64,000 bases of DNA from Variovorax sp. dw_308. Lineage in GTDB: Bacteria; Pseudomonadota; Gammaproteobacteria; Burkholderiales; Burkholderiaceae_C. Position 1 is the first letter of the stretch. Every line of letters starts with the position of its first letter. The notes under the pieces are model-generated. The model was not told where the DNA came from, searched no databases, and saw only the letters and a list, made by a program, of their open reading frames with translations. The stretch covers positions 1 to 64,000 of the forward strand of contig NZ_JAATOM010000026.1 of NCBI RefSeq assembly GCF_019207085.1. Direction: 5' to 3'. The position numbers and the translations under genes were made by a program. Shown here piece after piece: positions 52,581 through 63,595 of this stretch.

Positions 52581-53780
52581 TTGAACGGCAACAACCACAA
52601 GCCCGCGCGCCATCCGTCGGCGCTGCTGCGCTCGCGTCACTCGGCGGCGCGGGTCTCGAATGAAGAGCTTTTCTTCGACCTCGTCTATGTCTTCGCCGTC
52701 ACGCAGCTCTCGCACTACCTGCTCGACCATCTCACCCTGCTCGGCGCCTTGCAGACGCTGCTGCTCTGGTTCGCGGTCTGGATGGGCTGGCAGTACACGG
52801 CATGGGTGACCAACTGGTTCGAGCCGACGGCGTTGCCGATCCGGCTGGTGCTGTTCGCGATCATGCTGGTGGCGTTGGTGATGGCTTCGGCGTTGCCGCA
52901 GGCATTCGGCGAACGGGCACTGGTGTTCGCGGGTTGCTATGCGGCGATCCAGGTGGGGCGAACGCTCTGGGTGTTGCTGGCGCTCGGCCCGGGGGATGCA
53001 TTGGCGCCGAACTTCAGGCGCATCCTGGCCTGGACCTCGATCGTCGCGGTGCTGTGGGTGACAGGCGCCCTGGTCGACGGCAACCTGCGGCTGGGCCTCT
53101 GGGGCGCCGGCGTGCTTTGCGAATACGTGGCGCCGATGGTGGGCTTCCGGTTCCCCGGACTCGGCCGGTCGAGCACGTCCGACTGGACCATCGACGGCGG
53201 CCACCTGGCGGAGCGCTGCCAGCTGTTCGTGATCGTGGCCCTGGGCGAATCGGTGCTGGCGAGCGGCGTCGCTTTCGGGCAGGCCAGGGAGTGGGCCTTC
53301 AGTGCCGTGCTGACGATGCTGGTGACCTTCCTTGGCAGCATCGCGATGTGGTGGATGTACTTCGACACCAGCAGCAAGGACGCGGCCCACGTGATCGAAC
53401 ACTCCGATGATCCCGGCGGCATCGGCGCGAAGTTCCACTACACGCACGTGGTGCTCGTGGCGGGCATCATCGTCTCGGCCGTGGCGGATGAACTCGTCAT
53501 TGGCCACGGCGACCATCACGTCGAATGGAAGTACCTCGGCGCCTTGCTGGGCGGGCCGGCCATCTACCTGTTCGGCAACGCGCTGTTCAAGCGTGTTGTG
53601 TATGGCTTCACGCCGCAATCCCACATCGGCGGGCTGGCCGTGCTGGCGCTGATCGCGCCGTTTGCATCGCACCTGTCGGTGGCAACGGTGGGCGCGATGA
53701 CCACGGCGGTGATGGTGGCCGTGGCGCTGCTCGAATCGATGTGGCGGCGGCAGTCGCGTGCACGGGCTGCTGCGCGCTGA
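52581..53780 (+). CDS. low temperature requirement protein A (LtrA) family membrane protein
   Basis: A 399-aa protein with about 11 helices. The family signature RVSNEELFFDLVYVFAVTQLSHYL lies near residues 23-46, and HLAERCQLFVIVALGES and AMWWMYFDTSS follow. Function is unknown; the name comes from Listeria cold growth. The start is TTG at 52581, supported by GGGGAGG five bases upstream; no ATG lies near. Confidence 0.85.
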   Translation: MNGNNHKPARHPSALLRSRHSAARVSNEELFFDLVYVFAVTQLSHYLLDHLTLLGALQTLLLWFAVWMGWQYTAWVTNWFEPTALPIRLVLFAIMLVALVMASALPQAFGERALVFAGCYAAIQVGRTLWVLLALGPGDALAPNFRRILAWTSIVAVLWVTGALVDGNLRLGLWGAGVLCEYVAPMVGFRFPGLGRSSTSDWTIDGGHLAERCQLFVIVALGESVLASGVAFGQAREWAFSAVLTMLVTFLGSIAMWWMYFDTSSKDAAHVIEHSDDPGGIGAKFHYTHVVLVAGIIVSAVADELVIGHGDHHVEWKYLGALLGGPAIYLFGNALFKRVVYGFTPQSHIGGLAVLALIAPFASHLSVATVGAMTTAVMVAVALLESMWRRQSRARAAAR

Positions 53781-53790
53781 CGCCGGGAGG

Positions 53791-55395
53791 TCAATGCTTC
53801 TTCTTTGGCGGCGCGCTGGCGACCTTGTCCCGCGCCGCCTGCTTGCCAGCCTCGCGCGGGGCAGGCGCCGGCTTTGCGGGGCTGCGCGGCGCGGCCTTCG
53901 TCGACGAAACCTGCACCACCTGCTTGCTGGGAACCGACACCCTGACCGGGACGCCGCTGCGCTGGGAGCTCACGACGCGCGCCGGCGCCACGCCGCTGCC
54001 GACCCTGGCGGCGGCCATGGCGCGGACCTGCACGTAGATCACCACGCTGGCGCCGCGCGGGAACTTGTGGCCGGTGTGCACGTCGTTCCAGTCGGCCACG
54101 TTGGCGGCGCTGAGCCGATAGCGGCCGGCGATGCTGGCAGGCGTGTCGTTGCGGCCGGCCCGCACCGTGGTGCGGCGCGTCACGATCTCGGGCTGGAAGC
54201 TCAGGTGACCGGTGTCGGCCACCACCGCGGCCACGTCTTCCTGCACCTTGGCCGAGCGCGGCACGATGAGCGTGGAACCAGCCTTGATCAGCATGCGCGG
54301 CGGAATGTTGTTGACCGCGCGCAGGTCGGCCTCGCTCATGCCGGCGCGTTGGGCCGCGTCGGTCACGGTCATCGTCGTGTCGACGGTCCAGGCGGTCCAG
54401 CTGGCGTACTGGCCTTGCGTGTAGGCCTCGAAGTTGCGCGTGAAGACGGCCGCGTTGTCCCAGGGCAGCAGGATCTGCGGCGTGCCGGCGGCCAGGATGA
54501 TCGGCTTGTGCGCCGCGGGGTTGAGCGCGCGGAAGTCCTCGATGCGCACGTCGGCCAGCTTGGCGGCCAATTCCACGTCGAGGTCTCGCGTCAGCGTGAC
54601 GGTCTGGAAGTAGGGGTGGTTGGGTATCAGCGGGAGTTCAGTGTTGAACGCCTGCGGATTGGCCACGATGTTCTTCACGGCCTGCAGCTTGGGCACGTAG
54701 AGGCGGGTTTCGCCGGGCATCGTCAGGTCGCTGTAGGTGGTGGGCAGGCCCAGGCGCTGGTTCTTGGCGATGGCGCGGCTGACGCTGCCTTCGCCCCAGT
54801 TGTAGGCGGCCAGCGCCAACTGCCAGTCGCCGAACATGTTGTAGAGCTTCTGCAGGTAGTCGAGCGCGGCGCGTGTCGACGCGAGGACGTCGCGGCGGTC
54901 ATCGCGGAAGATGTTCTGCTTGAGGTCGTAGTCGGTGCCGGTGGCCGGCATGAACTGCCACATGCCGGCGGCGCGCGCGCTGGAGACGGCCTGCGGGTTG
55001 AAGGCGCTCTCGATGTAGGGCAGCAGTGCCAGCTCGGTCGGCATGTCGCGGCGCTCGAGCTCTTCCACGATGTAGAAGATGTACTTGTTCGACCGCTCGG
55101 TCATGCGCTGGATGTAGTCCGGCCGGCTCGCATACCACTGCTCGCGCTCGTGAACCGCGTCGTTGTCGAGGTTCTGCATCTTGAAGCCGCGGCGGATGCG
55201 GTCCCACATGTCGGTGGGTGGCGCCAGGGGGACGACTTCGAGGGACGTCGCCTTGCCGTTGGCGATTGGCGAGAGCGGGTCTGTCGGGTAGGTCGGGGTG
55301 GCGGCGGGAGCGGATCCGGTGGTCGGTCCGGTGCCGGTCGCGCAACCCGCGAGCAGCAGGGTGCCTGCAATGCAGGCGGCTAGCAAAAATTTCAT
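53791..55395 (-). CDS. mltD: membrane-bound lytic murein transglycosylase D with LysM
   Basis: A 534-aa lipoprotein (MKFLLAACIAGTLLLAGC, lipobox LAGC). The SLT domain holds the catalytic Glu in LLPYIESAFNP, then AAGMWQFMPATG. Two divergent LysM modules follow (DAAQRAGMSEADLRAVNN and PASIAGRYRLSAANVADWN). The basic Ala/Lys/Pro tail ends in PPKKKH. It cleaves peptidoglycan glycan strands. ATG at 55395 places the lipobox correctly. Confidence 0.92.
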   Translation of the reverse strand: MKFLLAACIAGTLLLAGCATGTGPTTGSAPAATPTYPTDPLSPIANGKATSLEVVPLAPPTDMWDRIRRGFKMQNLDNDAVHEREQWYASRPDYIQRMTERSNKYIFYIVEELERRDMPTELALLPYIESAFNPQAVSSARAAGMWQFMPATGTDYDLKQNIFRDDRRDVLASTRAALDYLQKLYNMFGDWQLALAAYNWGEGSVSRAIAKNQRLGLPTTYSDLTMPGETRLYVPKLQAVKNIVANPQAFNTELPLIPNHPYFQTVTLTRDLDVELAAKLADVRIEDFRALNPAAHKPIILAAGTPQILLPWDNAAVFTRNFEAYTQGQYASWTAWTVDTTMTVTDAAQRAGMSEADLRAVNNIPPRMLIKAGSTLIVPRSAKVQEDVAAVVADTGHLSFQPEIVTRRTTVRAGRNDTPASIAGRYRLSAANVADWNDVHTGHKFPRGASVVIYVQVRAMAAARVGSGVAPARVVSSQRSGVPVRVSVPSKQVVQVSSTKAAPRSPAKPAPAPREAGKQAARDKVASAPPKKKH

Positions 55396-55751
55396 CGGAA
55401 GTCGGATTTCCATTGGTGCATTGCGGTGATTGCCTGGGCGTCACTGGCCACGGCGGCTTGGCCGGCGTGGGCGCGCTTTGCTTCAAGGAGGGTGGCTTCG
55501 CGGATGCGAAGAATGGAGTGGGTGTTGCGCCTGGCATCCGGGCGTATCGGTCGAAACGTGGTGCGGTCGGCCGGATCGGCCGGATCGGCGCGGAGGTGCG
55601 TGTCTAGAATCGCTGCCAGTTGCGGCTCGCCGCGCCCGAGTGTATCGAGCGTCGGCTGGGCAAGGCCCGGGTGTACCTCGAAGGCATCGGGCCCGCGCTT
55701 TCGCATCCAGGTGTAGTTGTCAGCCAAAGCGGGCAGCGGAACGAGGGTCAT
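55392..55751 (-). pseudogene. gloB: hydroxyacylglutathione hydrolase (GloB) gutted in frame
   Basis: A 119-codon open frame. Residues 1-52 match a GloB N-terminus (LVPLPALADNYTWM, then LAAILDTHLRAD). The last ~45 match its C-terminus (RNTHSILRIREATLLEAKRAH, MHQWKSDFR). The metal-binding THxHxDH reads THLRADP and the remaining ~130 residues with all other zinc ligands are gone. The position between mltD and the methyltransferase is the usual place for gloB. The product cannot be a working glyoxalase II. Confidence 0.8.
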
Positions 55752-56610
55752 GAGCGGTCAAATTATAGGTTTGCAAGATTGGTTCCAGACCCCGCCCGGC
55801 CGCTATCTGCTGGCCTGGGAGCAACTGCAATTCGACCAGGCCGTGGCCGACATGTTCGGCTACCACGCGCTTCAGCTCGGATTGCCCGCTATCGACGCCC
55901 TCCGGGCCAACCGCATGAGGCACCGCTGGCTGGCGCTGCCGCAATTGCCGAAAGAGCCCCCAGGGCCGGGCAGCGCCCGTCCCGCCCCCCGCGGGGGACT
56001 GAGTCGAGATGGCGAAGCCACATCGACTCAAGCAGGAGAAGCGCCTTCCGCGGCATTGTTCACGGACTTCGCCGCGCTGCCCTTTGCGGCCAACAGCCTG
56101 GACCTGGTGCTGCTGCCGCATGCGCTGGAACTCAGTGAAGACCCGCATGCCACGCTGCGGGAGGTCGAGCGCGTGCTGGTGCCCGAGGGGCGCGTGGTGA
56201 TCTGCGGCCTGAACCCTCACAGCCTGTGGGGCATGCGTCAGCGGCGTGCCCATTTGTGGCGGCGCCTGGGCCTGGGCGAACTGTTCCTGCCCGAGGCGGG
56301 AGAGTTCATCGCCTACCGGCGCATGCGAGACTGGTTGCGGCTGCTGAGTTTTGAGGTGGAATCGGGCCGCTTCGGGGCTTACCGGCCGGCGGTGCGCAGT
56401 GACGCGTGGCTGGAGCGATTGCGGTGGTTTGATACGGCGGGCGAGCGGTGGTGGCCGATATTCGGCGCCGTCTACTTCCTGGTGGCGGTCAAGCGGGTGC
56501 GCGGGCTGCGCCTGTTGAGTGCGGACTGGCGCCGCGCCGCCGCCCGGGCGAGTGCGCCAATGCCGGTGGCCGGCAAGGTGCACCGCGCACCGCCGCCGCC
56601 CCGACCCTGA
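55750..56610 (+). CDS. SAM-dependent methyltransferase (class I, rnhA neighbour)
   Basis: A 286-aa protein. It has PPGRYLLAWEQLQFDQAVAD, LFTDFAALPFAANSLDLVLLPHALE (post-SAM motif), then VERVLVPEGRVVICGLNP and RRAHLWRRLGLGELFLPEAGEF. A Pro/Gly/Ser/Thr-rich stretch at about residues 72-101 is encoded by a repeat element and interrupts the fold near the SAM region. The substrate is unknown. Divergent from the gloB remnant and followed by rnhA. Confidence 0.8.
   Translation: MSGQIIGLQDWFQTPPGRYLLAWEQLQFDQAVADMFGYHALQLGLPAIDALRANRMRHRWLALPQLPKEPPGPGSARPAPRGGLSRDGEATSTQAGEAPSAALFTDFAALPFAANSLDLVLLPHALELSEDPHATLREVERVLVPEGRVVICGLNPHSLWGMRQRRAHLWRRLGLGELFLPEAGEFIAYRRMRDWLRLLSFEVESGRFGAYRPAVRSDAWLERLRWFDTAGERWWPIFGAVYFLVAVKRVRGLRLLSADWRRAAARASAPMPVAGKVHRAPPPPRP
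55955..56052. repeat. in-frame repeat element inside the methyltransferase gene
   Basis: A GC-rich segment with two nested hairpins: CCCCC/GGGGG near 55985-55997 and TGAGTCGA (56000-56007) with TCGACTCA (56023-56030) enclosing GGC-GAA-GCC. The encoded residues are low-complexity and lie between two conserved blocks of the methyltransferase. It looks like an intergenic REP-type element that landed in a reading frame and kept it open. Confidence 0.55.
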
Positions 56611-56638
56611 TTTTTTTGAAGATGCAAGGACAAACGAG

Positions 56639-57088
56639 TTGAACGAGGTACAGATCTACACCGACGGCGCCTGCAAGGGCAATCCCGGCCCGGGCGGCTG
56701 GGGCGCATGGCTCAAGTCGGGTGCGACCGAGAAGGAGATCTTTGGCGGGGAGCTGAACACGACCAACAACCGCATGGAGCTCACGGCCGTGATCGAAGGC
56801 CTGGCGGCGCTGAAGCGGCCGTGCAAGGTGGTGCTTTACCTGGACAGCCAATACGTGCGGCAGGGCATCACCGAATGGGTGAAAGGCTGGAAGGCCAAGG
56901 GCTGGATGACGGCGGCCAAGCAGCCGGTGAAGAACGTCGAACTGTGGAAGCGGCTCGACAAACTCGTGCAGGATGGCGGCCACACCATCGAATGGCGCTG
57001 GGTCAAGGGGCATTCGGGCGACCCGGGCAATGAGCGGGCCGACATGCTGGCCAACAGGGGGGTGGACAAGGCGCTTGGGAGGATCTGA
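56639..57088 (+). CDS. rnhA: ribonuclease HI
   Basis: A 149-aa enzyme that removes RNA from RNA-DNA hybrids. The catalytic D-E-D-D residues are in YTDGACKGNPGPGGWGA, NNRMELTAVIEGL, LYLDSQYV and NERADMLAN. TTG at 56639 is taken as start: AAGGA lies upstream and the length fits the family. Confidence 0.95.
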   Translation: MNEVQIYTDGACKGNPGPGGWGAWLKSGATEKEIFGGELNTTNNRMELTAVIEGLAALKRPCKVVLYLDSQYVRQGITEWVKGWKAKGWMTAAKQPVKNVELWKRLDKLVQDGGHTIEWRWVKGHSGDPGNERADMLANRGVDKALGRI

Positions 57089-57119
57089 CCCACCCGCGGG
57101 ATGTGCGCAGTCGGCGAAT

Positions 57120-57602
57120 CTACAGATGCTTCGGCGGCGGCAGCACCTCGCCCATGCGGGCGCGCAGCAGCAGGTCGTCGACGACGCGAAGCCGGCGGCT
57201 CAGCTCGCGGCCGATGTTCATCTGGATTAGCGCAAACTGGGCCGTGTTGTGCTCGTACAGGCGGTAGAGATTGGCGGGTGTCAACACCACAGCGACGCAG
57301 GCCGCATCGGCCCGCACGGAGGCGCTGCGCGGCGACAGGTCGAGCAGTGACATCTCGCCGAAGCAGTCGCCCTGCTTCAACTGATGCAGCAGCAGGCTTC
57401 GGCCCTGCCAGCTCTTGAAAATGGTGACGCGGCCCGCCTCCAGCACGAACATGCCGTGCGGCGGGTCGCCTTCCTGGAAGAAGAACTCGCCGGTGGGCAC
57501 ATCGACGATGGGCGCGGGGCCCAGCAGGAACTCCAGCGTCTCCTCGCTGATGCCGCCGAATATCGGCATTTGCTGGAGCAACTCGATGCGGGCGGCGAGC
57601 AT
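57120..57602 (-). CDS. Crp-like cyclic-nucleotide-binding domain protein without DNA-binding domain
   Basis: A 160-aa single CNB domain (FFFQEGDPPHGMFVLEAGRV, GDCFGEMSLLDLSPRSASVRA) with a C-terminal helix. The phosphate-binding cassette GEMSLLDLSPRSASV keeps Glu and Arg expected for cAMP or cGMP binding. No HTH follows, so it may act through a partner. ATG at 57602, ten bases after the moeA stop, suggests it is the last gene of the moaA-mobA-moeA operon. Confidence 0.8.
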   Translation of the reverse strand: MLAARIELLQQMPIFGGISEETLEFLLGPAPIVDVPTGEFFFQEGDPPHGMFVLEAGRVTIFKSWQGRSLLLHQLKQGDCFGEMSLLDLSPRSASVRADAACVAVVLTPANLYRLYEHNTAQFALIQMNIGRELSRRLRVVDDLLLRARMGEVLPPPKHL

Positions 57603-57611
57603 TGTCAAGGC

Positions 57612-58921
<1,310 letters not shown>

Positions 58922-58925
<4 letters not shown>

Positions 58926-59572
58926 CGGATGCGGTGTGTTTCCAGCGCGGCGAGCTCGGCCAGCGTGTTGGCATTGAAGAAGGCGTCGGGCGCATCGCCC
59001 TCGCGGTCGAAGGGCACGAGCACGGTGCGGTGCTGCGCGGTCCACGCATCGATCTTGCGCCCGCCGGACCGGGTGAAGCGCGCGAGGCTTTCGAGCAGGG
59101 TCGTCGGCAGCAGGCAGAACACGGGCTGGGCGCGCAGGACCGGGGGACCGCCGTTGTCCTGTGCTTCCGGCGCGCTGACCATGGCGATCTCCGTATCGGT
59201 CTCGACGAGCGCATCGGCAAGCCGCCTGGCCAGGTCGAGCGGGAACAGCGGGGTGTCGCACGGGACGGTCAGAAGCCAGGGCGTCTCGCAGCGTTCCAGC
59301 CCGGTCAGGAAGCCGGCCAGCGGCCCGGCATAGTCGGCCAACCCGTCCGGCCAGACTGGCACGCCGAAGGATTCGTAGGTCGAGAGATTCCGGTTGGCAT
59401 TGACCATCATTTCGCCAACCTGGGCGCCGAGTCGCAGCACCGCATGCAAGGCCAGGGGCGTGCCGTTGAAGGGCTGCAGGCCCTTGTCGACGCCGCCCAT
59501 GCGGGAGCCGCGGCCGCCGGCAAGGACGAGGCCGGTGATGTCCGTCATGTGGATGGGGGTTGCGTGACCCAT
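58922..59572 (-). CDS. mobA: molybdenum cofactor guanylyltransferase MobA
   Basis: A 216-aa nucleotidyltransferase attaching GMP to molybdopterin. The GTP-binding loop LVLAGGRGSRMGGVDKGLQ, DYAGPLAGFLTGL and VPCDTPLFP are present. ATG at 59572 has GGCGG upstream and lies 2 bp after moaA; ATG at 59548 would shorten it by 8 residues. Confidence 0.93.
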
Positions 59573-59574
59573 CG

Positions 59575-60702
59575 TCAGCCGCCGATGTAGCTCATCTCGA
59601 CACGGCGCGCCGCGCCGGTGTCGGCGGCCAGGTCGGGAGCGCGCAGCGCACGGAGTTCGGAATAGCGGTCGGCGCGACCCTGCCAGATGTGGCCGATCGC
59701 CGAGAGCAATTGCGCGTCGTCCGCATCGCCGCGCAGCAGCGGGCGCAGGTCGTCGCCGTGGCTGGCGAACAGGCAGGTGTACAGCTGGCCCTCGGTCGAC
59801 AGGCGCGCGCGGCTGCAGTCGTGGCAGAAGGCCTGCGTGACGCTGCTGATCACGCCGATCTCGCCCGCGCCATCGGCATAGGCCCAGCGCTGGGCCGTCT
59901 CGCCGGGCGCGCTGGGTTCGAGCGGACGCAACGGATGCTCCTTCGCGATGAGCGCGATGACCTCGGCCGAAGGCATCACTTCGTCCATGCGCCACCCGTT
60001 GGTGGCGCCGACGTCCATGTATTCGATGAAGCGCAGCACCACGCCGGTGTTGCGGAAGTGGCGGGCCATCGGCAGGATTTCCTGCTCGTTGGTGCCGCGC
60101 TTGACCACCATGTTGACCTTGATCGGCCCGAGTCCGGCGGCATGCGCCGCGTCGATGCCCATCAGCACGTCGGCGACCGGGAAATCCACATCGTTCATGC
60201 GGCGAAAGACCGTGTCGTCGAGGCCGTCCAGGCTCACCGTCACGCGCTGCAAGCCGGCGGCCTTGAGCGCCGCGGCCTTGCGTGAGAGGAGAGAGCCGTT
60301 GGTGGTCAGGGTGAGGTCCAGCGGTACGCCGTCCACAGTGCGCAATTGCGCCAGTTGCCCGATCAGCACCTCGATGTTCTTGCGAAGCAAGGGCTCGCCG
60401 CCGGTGAGACGGATCTTGCGCACGCCGTGCGCGGTAAACAGGCGCGCAAGCCGCGTGATTTCCTCGAAGCTCAGCAAGGCCGAATGCGGCAGGTACTTGT
60501 AGTCCTTGTCGAAGACCTCCTTCGGCATGCAATAGCTGCAGCGGAAGTTGCAACGGTCCGTCACGCTGATGCGCAGGTCGGTCAGCGGCCGGCCAAGCCG
60601 GTCTTCAAGGTGCCCGATGGCGGGAACCCGCGCCTGCGCAATGGCAGGCACACGGCGCGCGCGGCCGATTTCGGAGACGGGGATGACTTTGCTGCTGTTC
60701 AT
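59575..60702 (-). CDS. moaA: GTP 3',8-cyclase MoaA
   Basis: A 375-aa radical SAM enzyme for the first step of molybdenum-cofactor synthesis. The N-terminal cluster is CNFRCSYC (CxxxCxxC), followed by RLTGGEPLLRKN; the C-terminal cluster uses CHDCSRARLSTEGQLYTC. A ~35-residue N-terminal extension precedes LTDLRISVTDRCN. ATG at 60702 follows a GGAGG-like site in the short leader. First gene of the moaA-mobA-moeA operon. Confidence 0.94.
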   Translation of the reverse strand: MNSSKVIPVSEIGRARRVPAIAQARVPAIGHLEDRLGRPLTDLRISVTDRCNFRCSYCMPKEVFDKDYKYLPHSALLSFEEITRLARLFTAHGVRKIRLTGGEPLLRKNIEVLIGQLAQLRTVDGVPLDLTLTTNGSLLSRKAAALKAAGLQRVTVSLDGLDDTVFRRMNDVDFPVADVLMGIDAAHAAGLGPIKVNMVVKRGTNEQEILPMARHFRNTGVVLRFIEYMDVGATNGWRMDEVMPSAEVIALIAKEHPLRPLEPSAPGETAQRWAYADGAGEIGVISSVTQAFCHDCSRARLSTEGQLYTCLFASHGDDLRPLLRGDADDAQLLSAIGHIWQGRADRYSELRALRAPDLAADTGAARRVEMSYIGG

Positions 60703-60834
60703 GGGGGAGGTCAATTTACTCCATCGCCCCTGCCCGCAGGGTAGCCGGGGCACTTGACCACGGGCGCGCAAACCCGTGTTGCGCCCGCGCCCGCGATGAT
60801 GCAAAACCGCGTGCGCTTCCCGGCTCAACCCTGC

Positions 60835-61304
60835 TCAGCCCCGGCAAAGCTTCAGGTTGGTCCTTGTCGCGCGGACGATGGGCAGGAGCAGCCTTGCTTC
60901 TTCGGGCAGTTAGTTCGAGCGGATGTCGTTGTCCGATTGGCCCGCAGCCTCACGCAGCGGTTCCAGCGTCTTCAGGCAGCCCGCGTGGTCGCCCGCGCGC
61001 AGTTGTGCGAGCGCGAGGTCATTGCGGATCCGGTCCTTCTCGGCCCAGTCCAGCCCGGCGTGAAGGTCACCACGCAAGACGGGTCCTTGAGCCTGGCCTT
61101 CCCTTGTTCAATGGTTCCGTCGAGAGCGCAGCTATGGCCGGTCAGGGTTGCGGTCTCGATGGAGAAGCGGCCGCCCGGCCGAACGGTGAGCCAGCCGCCA
61201 CTGCCCTCGTAGATGTATTCGCCGGCGGCTGGTGTGGTGAACTGCGCATGGCTGGCGCCGGCCATGCACATCAGCGCCGATGCCAGCCATCGCGGGGGCT
61301 TCAT
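60835..61304 (-). pseudogene. secreted hypothetical (lysozyme-inhibitor LprI-like) gene, gutted and frameshifted
   Basis: From 61304 a signal peptide (MKPPRWLASALMCMAGASHA) leads to a beta-rich start (GEYIYEGSGGWLTVRPGGRF, then SCALDGTI). Near 61075 the frame changes to a C-terminal helical tail (LDWAEKDRIRNDLALAQLRA then AGCLKTLEPLREAA). A TAA interrupts at about 60910-60912, and the tail continues (LLLPIVRATRTNLKLCRG) to a stop at 60835. The central part is missing. The family is known to me only as secreted LprI-like hypotheticals. Confidence 0.65.
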
Positions 61305-61320
61305 CAAGGCGAAAGCGCCT

Positions 61321-62082
<762 letters not shown>

Positions 62083-62135
62083 GAAGTCTCCTGAAGTTGT
62101 CCTTGAACGGATTGAAAAGTGCCGGTGCCCGCGCC

Positions 62136-63569
62136 TCAGCCGTGCCGCACCGCGATGGTCTTGAGCGTGGTGAATCCGTACAGCGCCTCGAAGCCCTTCT
62201 CGCGGCCGTAGCCGGAGGACTTCACCCCGCCGAAGGGCAGTTCCACGCCGCCGCCGGCGCCGTAGTTGTTGATGAACACCTGGCCGCTGCGCACGCGCTT
62301 GGCCATGCGGAACTGCCGTGCGCCGTTGGCCGTCCAGATGCCCGCGACCAAGCCGAACTGCGTGGCATTGGCCTGCGAAACAGCCTCGTCCTCGTCGGCG
62401 AATTGCATCGCGGCCAGCACGGGGCCGAACACTTCTTCCTGCGCGAGCCGGTGCATCACCGGCACGTCCCGCAGCAGCGTGGGCGCCTGGTAGAAGCCGC
62501 TGTCGGGCGCCTCGTCGACGATCACGCCCTGCGCCACCATCGGGATGCCGGCATGCTGTGCATCGCTGAGGAAGTCCCACACGCGTTGCTGCTGCGTCTG
62601 CCGGATCAGCGGGCCGACATCGAGGTCCATCGCGGCGGGACCGACGCGCAGCGCCTCGAAGGCGTGCCCGAGTCGTTCGAGCAGCGGCTCGTAGATGCTG
62701 CGCTCGATCAGCACGCGCGAACCGGCCGAGCAGGTCTGCCCGGCGTTCTGCACGATGGCGTTGATCAGCACCGGAATCGCCGCGGCGAGGTCGGCGTCCG
62801 CGAAGATGATCTGCGGGCTCTTGCCGCCCAACTCCAGCGTCACCGGGCAATGCCGTTCCGCCGCGACCTGCTGGATCAGGGTGCCGACCTTCGGGCTGCC
62901 GGTGAAGCTGATGTGGTCGATGCCCGGGTGCCGCGCCAGAGCGTCGCCGACTTCATGGCCGTAGCCGGTCACGATGTTGATCGCGCCGGCAGGAAATCCG
63001 ATCTCCGCGGCCAGCTGGGCCACGCGGATCAAGGACAGGCACGCGTCTTCCGCCGGCTTGACCACGCAGACATTGCCCGCGGCCAGGGCGCCGCCCACGC
63101 TGCGGCCGAAGATCTGCATCGGGTAGTTCCACGGGATGACATGGCCTGTGACGCCGTGCGGTTCGCGCCAGGTGAAGACGCTGTAGCCGTCCTGGTATGG
63201 AATCGTCTCGCCATGGAGCTTGTCGCAGGCGCCGGCGTAGAACTCGAAGTAGCGCACCAGCGCCAGTGCATCGGCCCGCGCCTGCTTCACCGGCTTGCCG
63301 CAATCGCGCTGTTCGAGCAGGGCCAGTTCGTCGGTGTGTTCGGCGATCTTCTGCGAGAGCTTGTAGAGCAAGCGGCCACGCTCCGCCGCGCTGGTTTTCT
63401 GCCACACGTTGTCGAAGCAGTCGCGCGCGGCGCCGACCGCGTCGTCGATGTCGGCCGCGTTGCTGCGCTGCAGTTCGTCGAAGGGCTGGCCATCAGACGG
63501 ATCGAGGACCGGCAGCGTGCGCCCCGAAGCCGAGACGACGCTGGTGTTGGCGATGTAGTTGAGTTGCAT
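62136..63569 (-). CDS. aldehyde dehydrogenase (NAD(P)+)
   Basis: A 477-aa intact ALDH. Cofactor segment VIPWNYPMQIFGRSVGGALAAGN, FTGSPKVG, catalytic Glu in TLELGGKSP and Cys in NAGQTCSAGSR are all present; PFGGVKSSGYGREKGFEAL is near the end. It is closest in motifs to betaine or gamma-aminobutyraldehyde dehydrogenases; the substrate is not determined. ATG at 63569. Unlike the remnant at 4.8-5.0 kb, it is complete. Confidence 0.9.
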   Translation of the reverse strand: MQLNYIANTSVVSASGRTLPVLDPSDGQPFDELQRSNAADIDDAVGAARDCFDNVWQKTSAAERGRLLYKLSQKIAEHTDELALLEQRDCGKPVKQARADALALVRYFEFYAGACDKLHGETIPYQDGYSVFTWREPHGVTGHVIPWNYPMQIFGRSVGGALAAGNVCVVKPAEDACLSLIRVAQLAAEIGFPAGAINIVTGYGHEVGDALARHPGIDHISFTGSPKVGTLIQQVAAERHCPVTLELGGKSPQIIFADADLAAAIPVLINAIVQNAGQTCSAGSRVLIERSIYEPLLERLGHAFEALRVGPAAMDLDVGPLIRQTQQQRVWDFLSDAQHAGIPMVAQGVIVDEAPDSGFYQAPTLLRDVPVMHRLAQEEVFGPVLAAMQFADEDEAVSQANATQFGLVAGIWTANGARQFRMAKRVRSGQVFINNYGAGGGVELPFGGVKSSGYGREKGFEALYGFTTLKTIAVRHG

Positions 63570-63595
63570 GGTGGAAGAAGGAATTGGCGCGCCAC

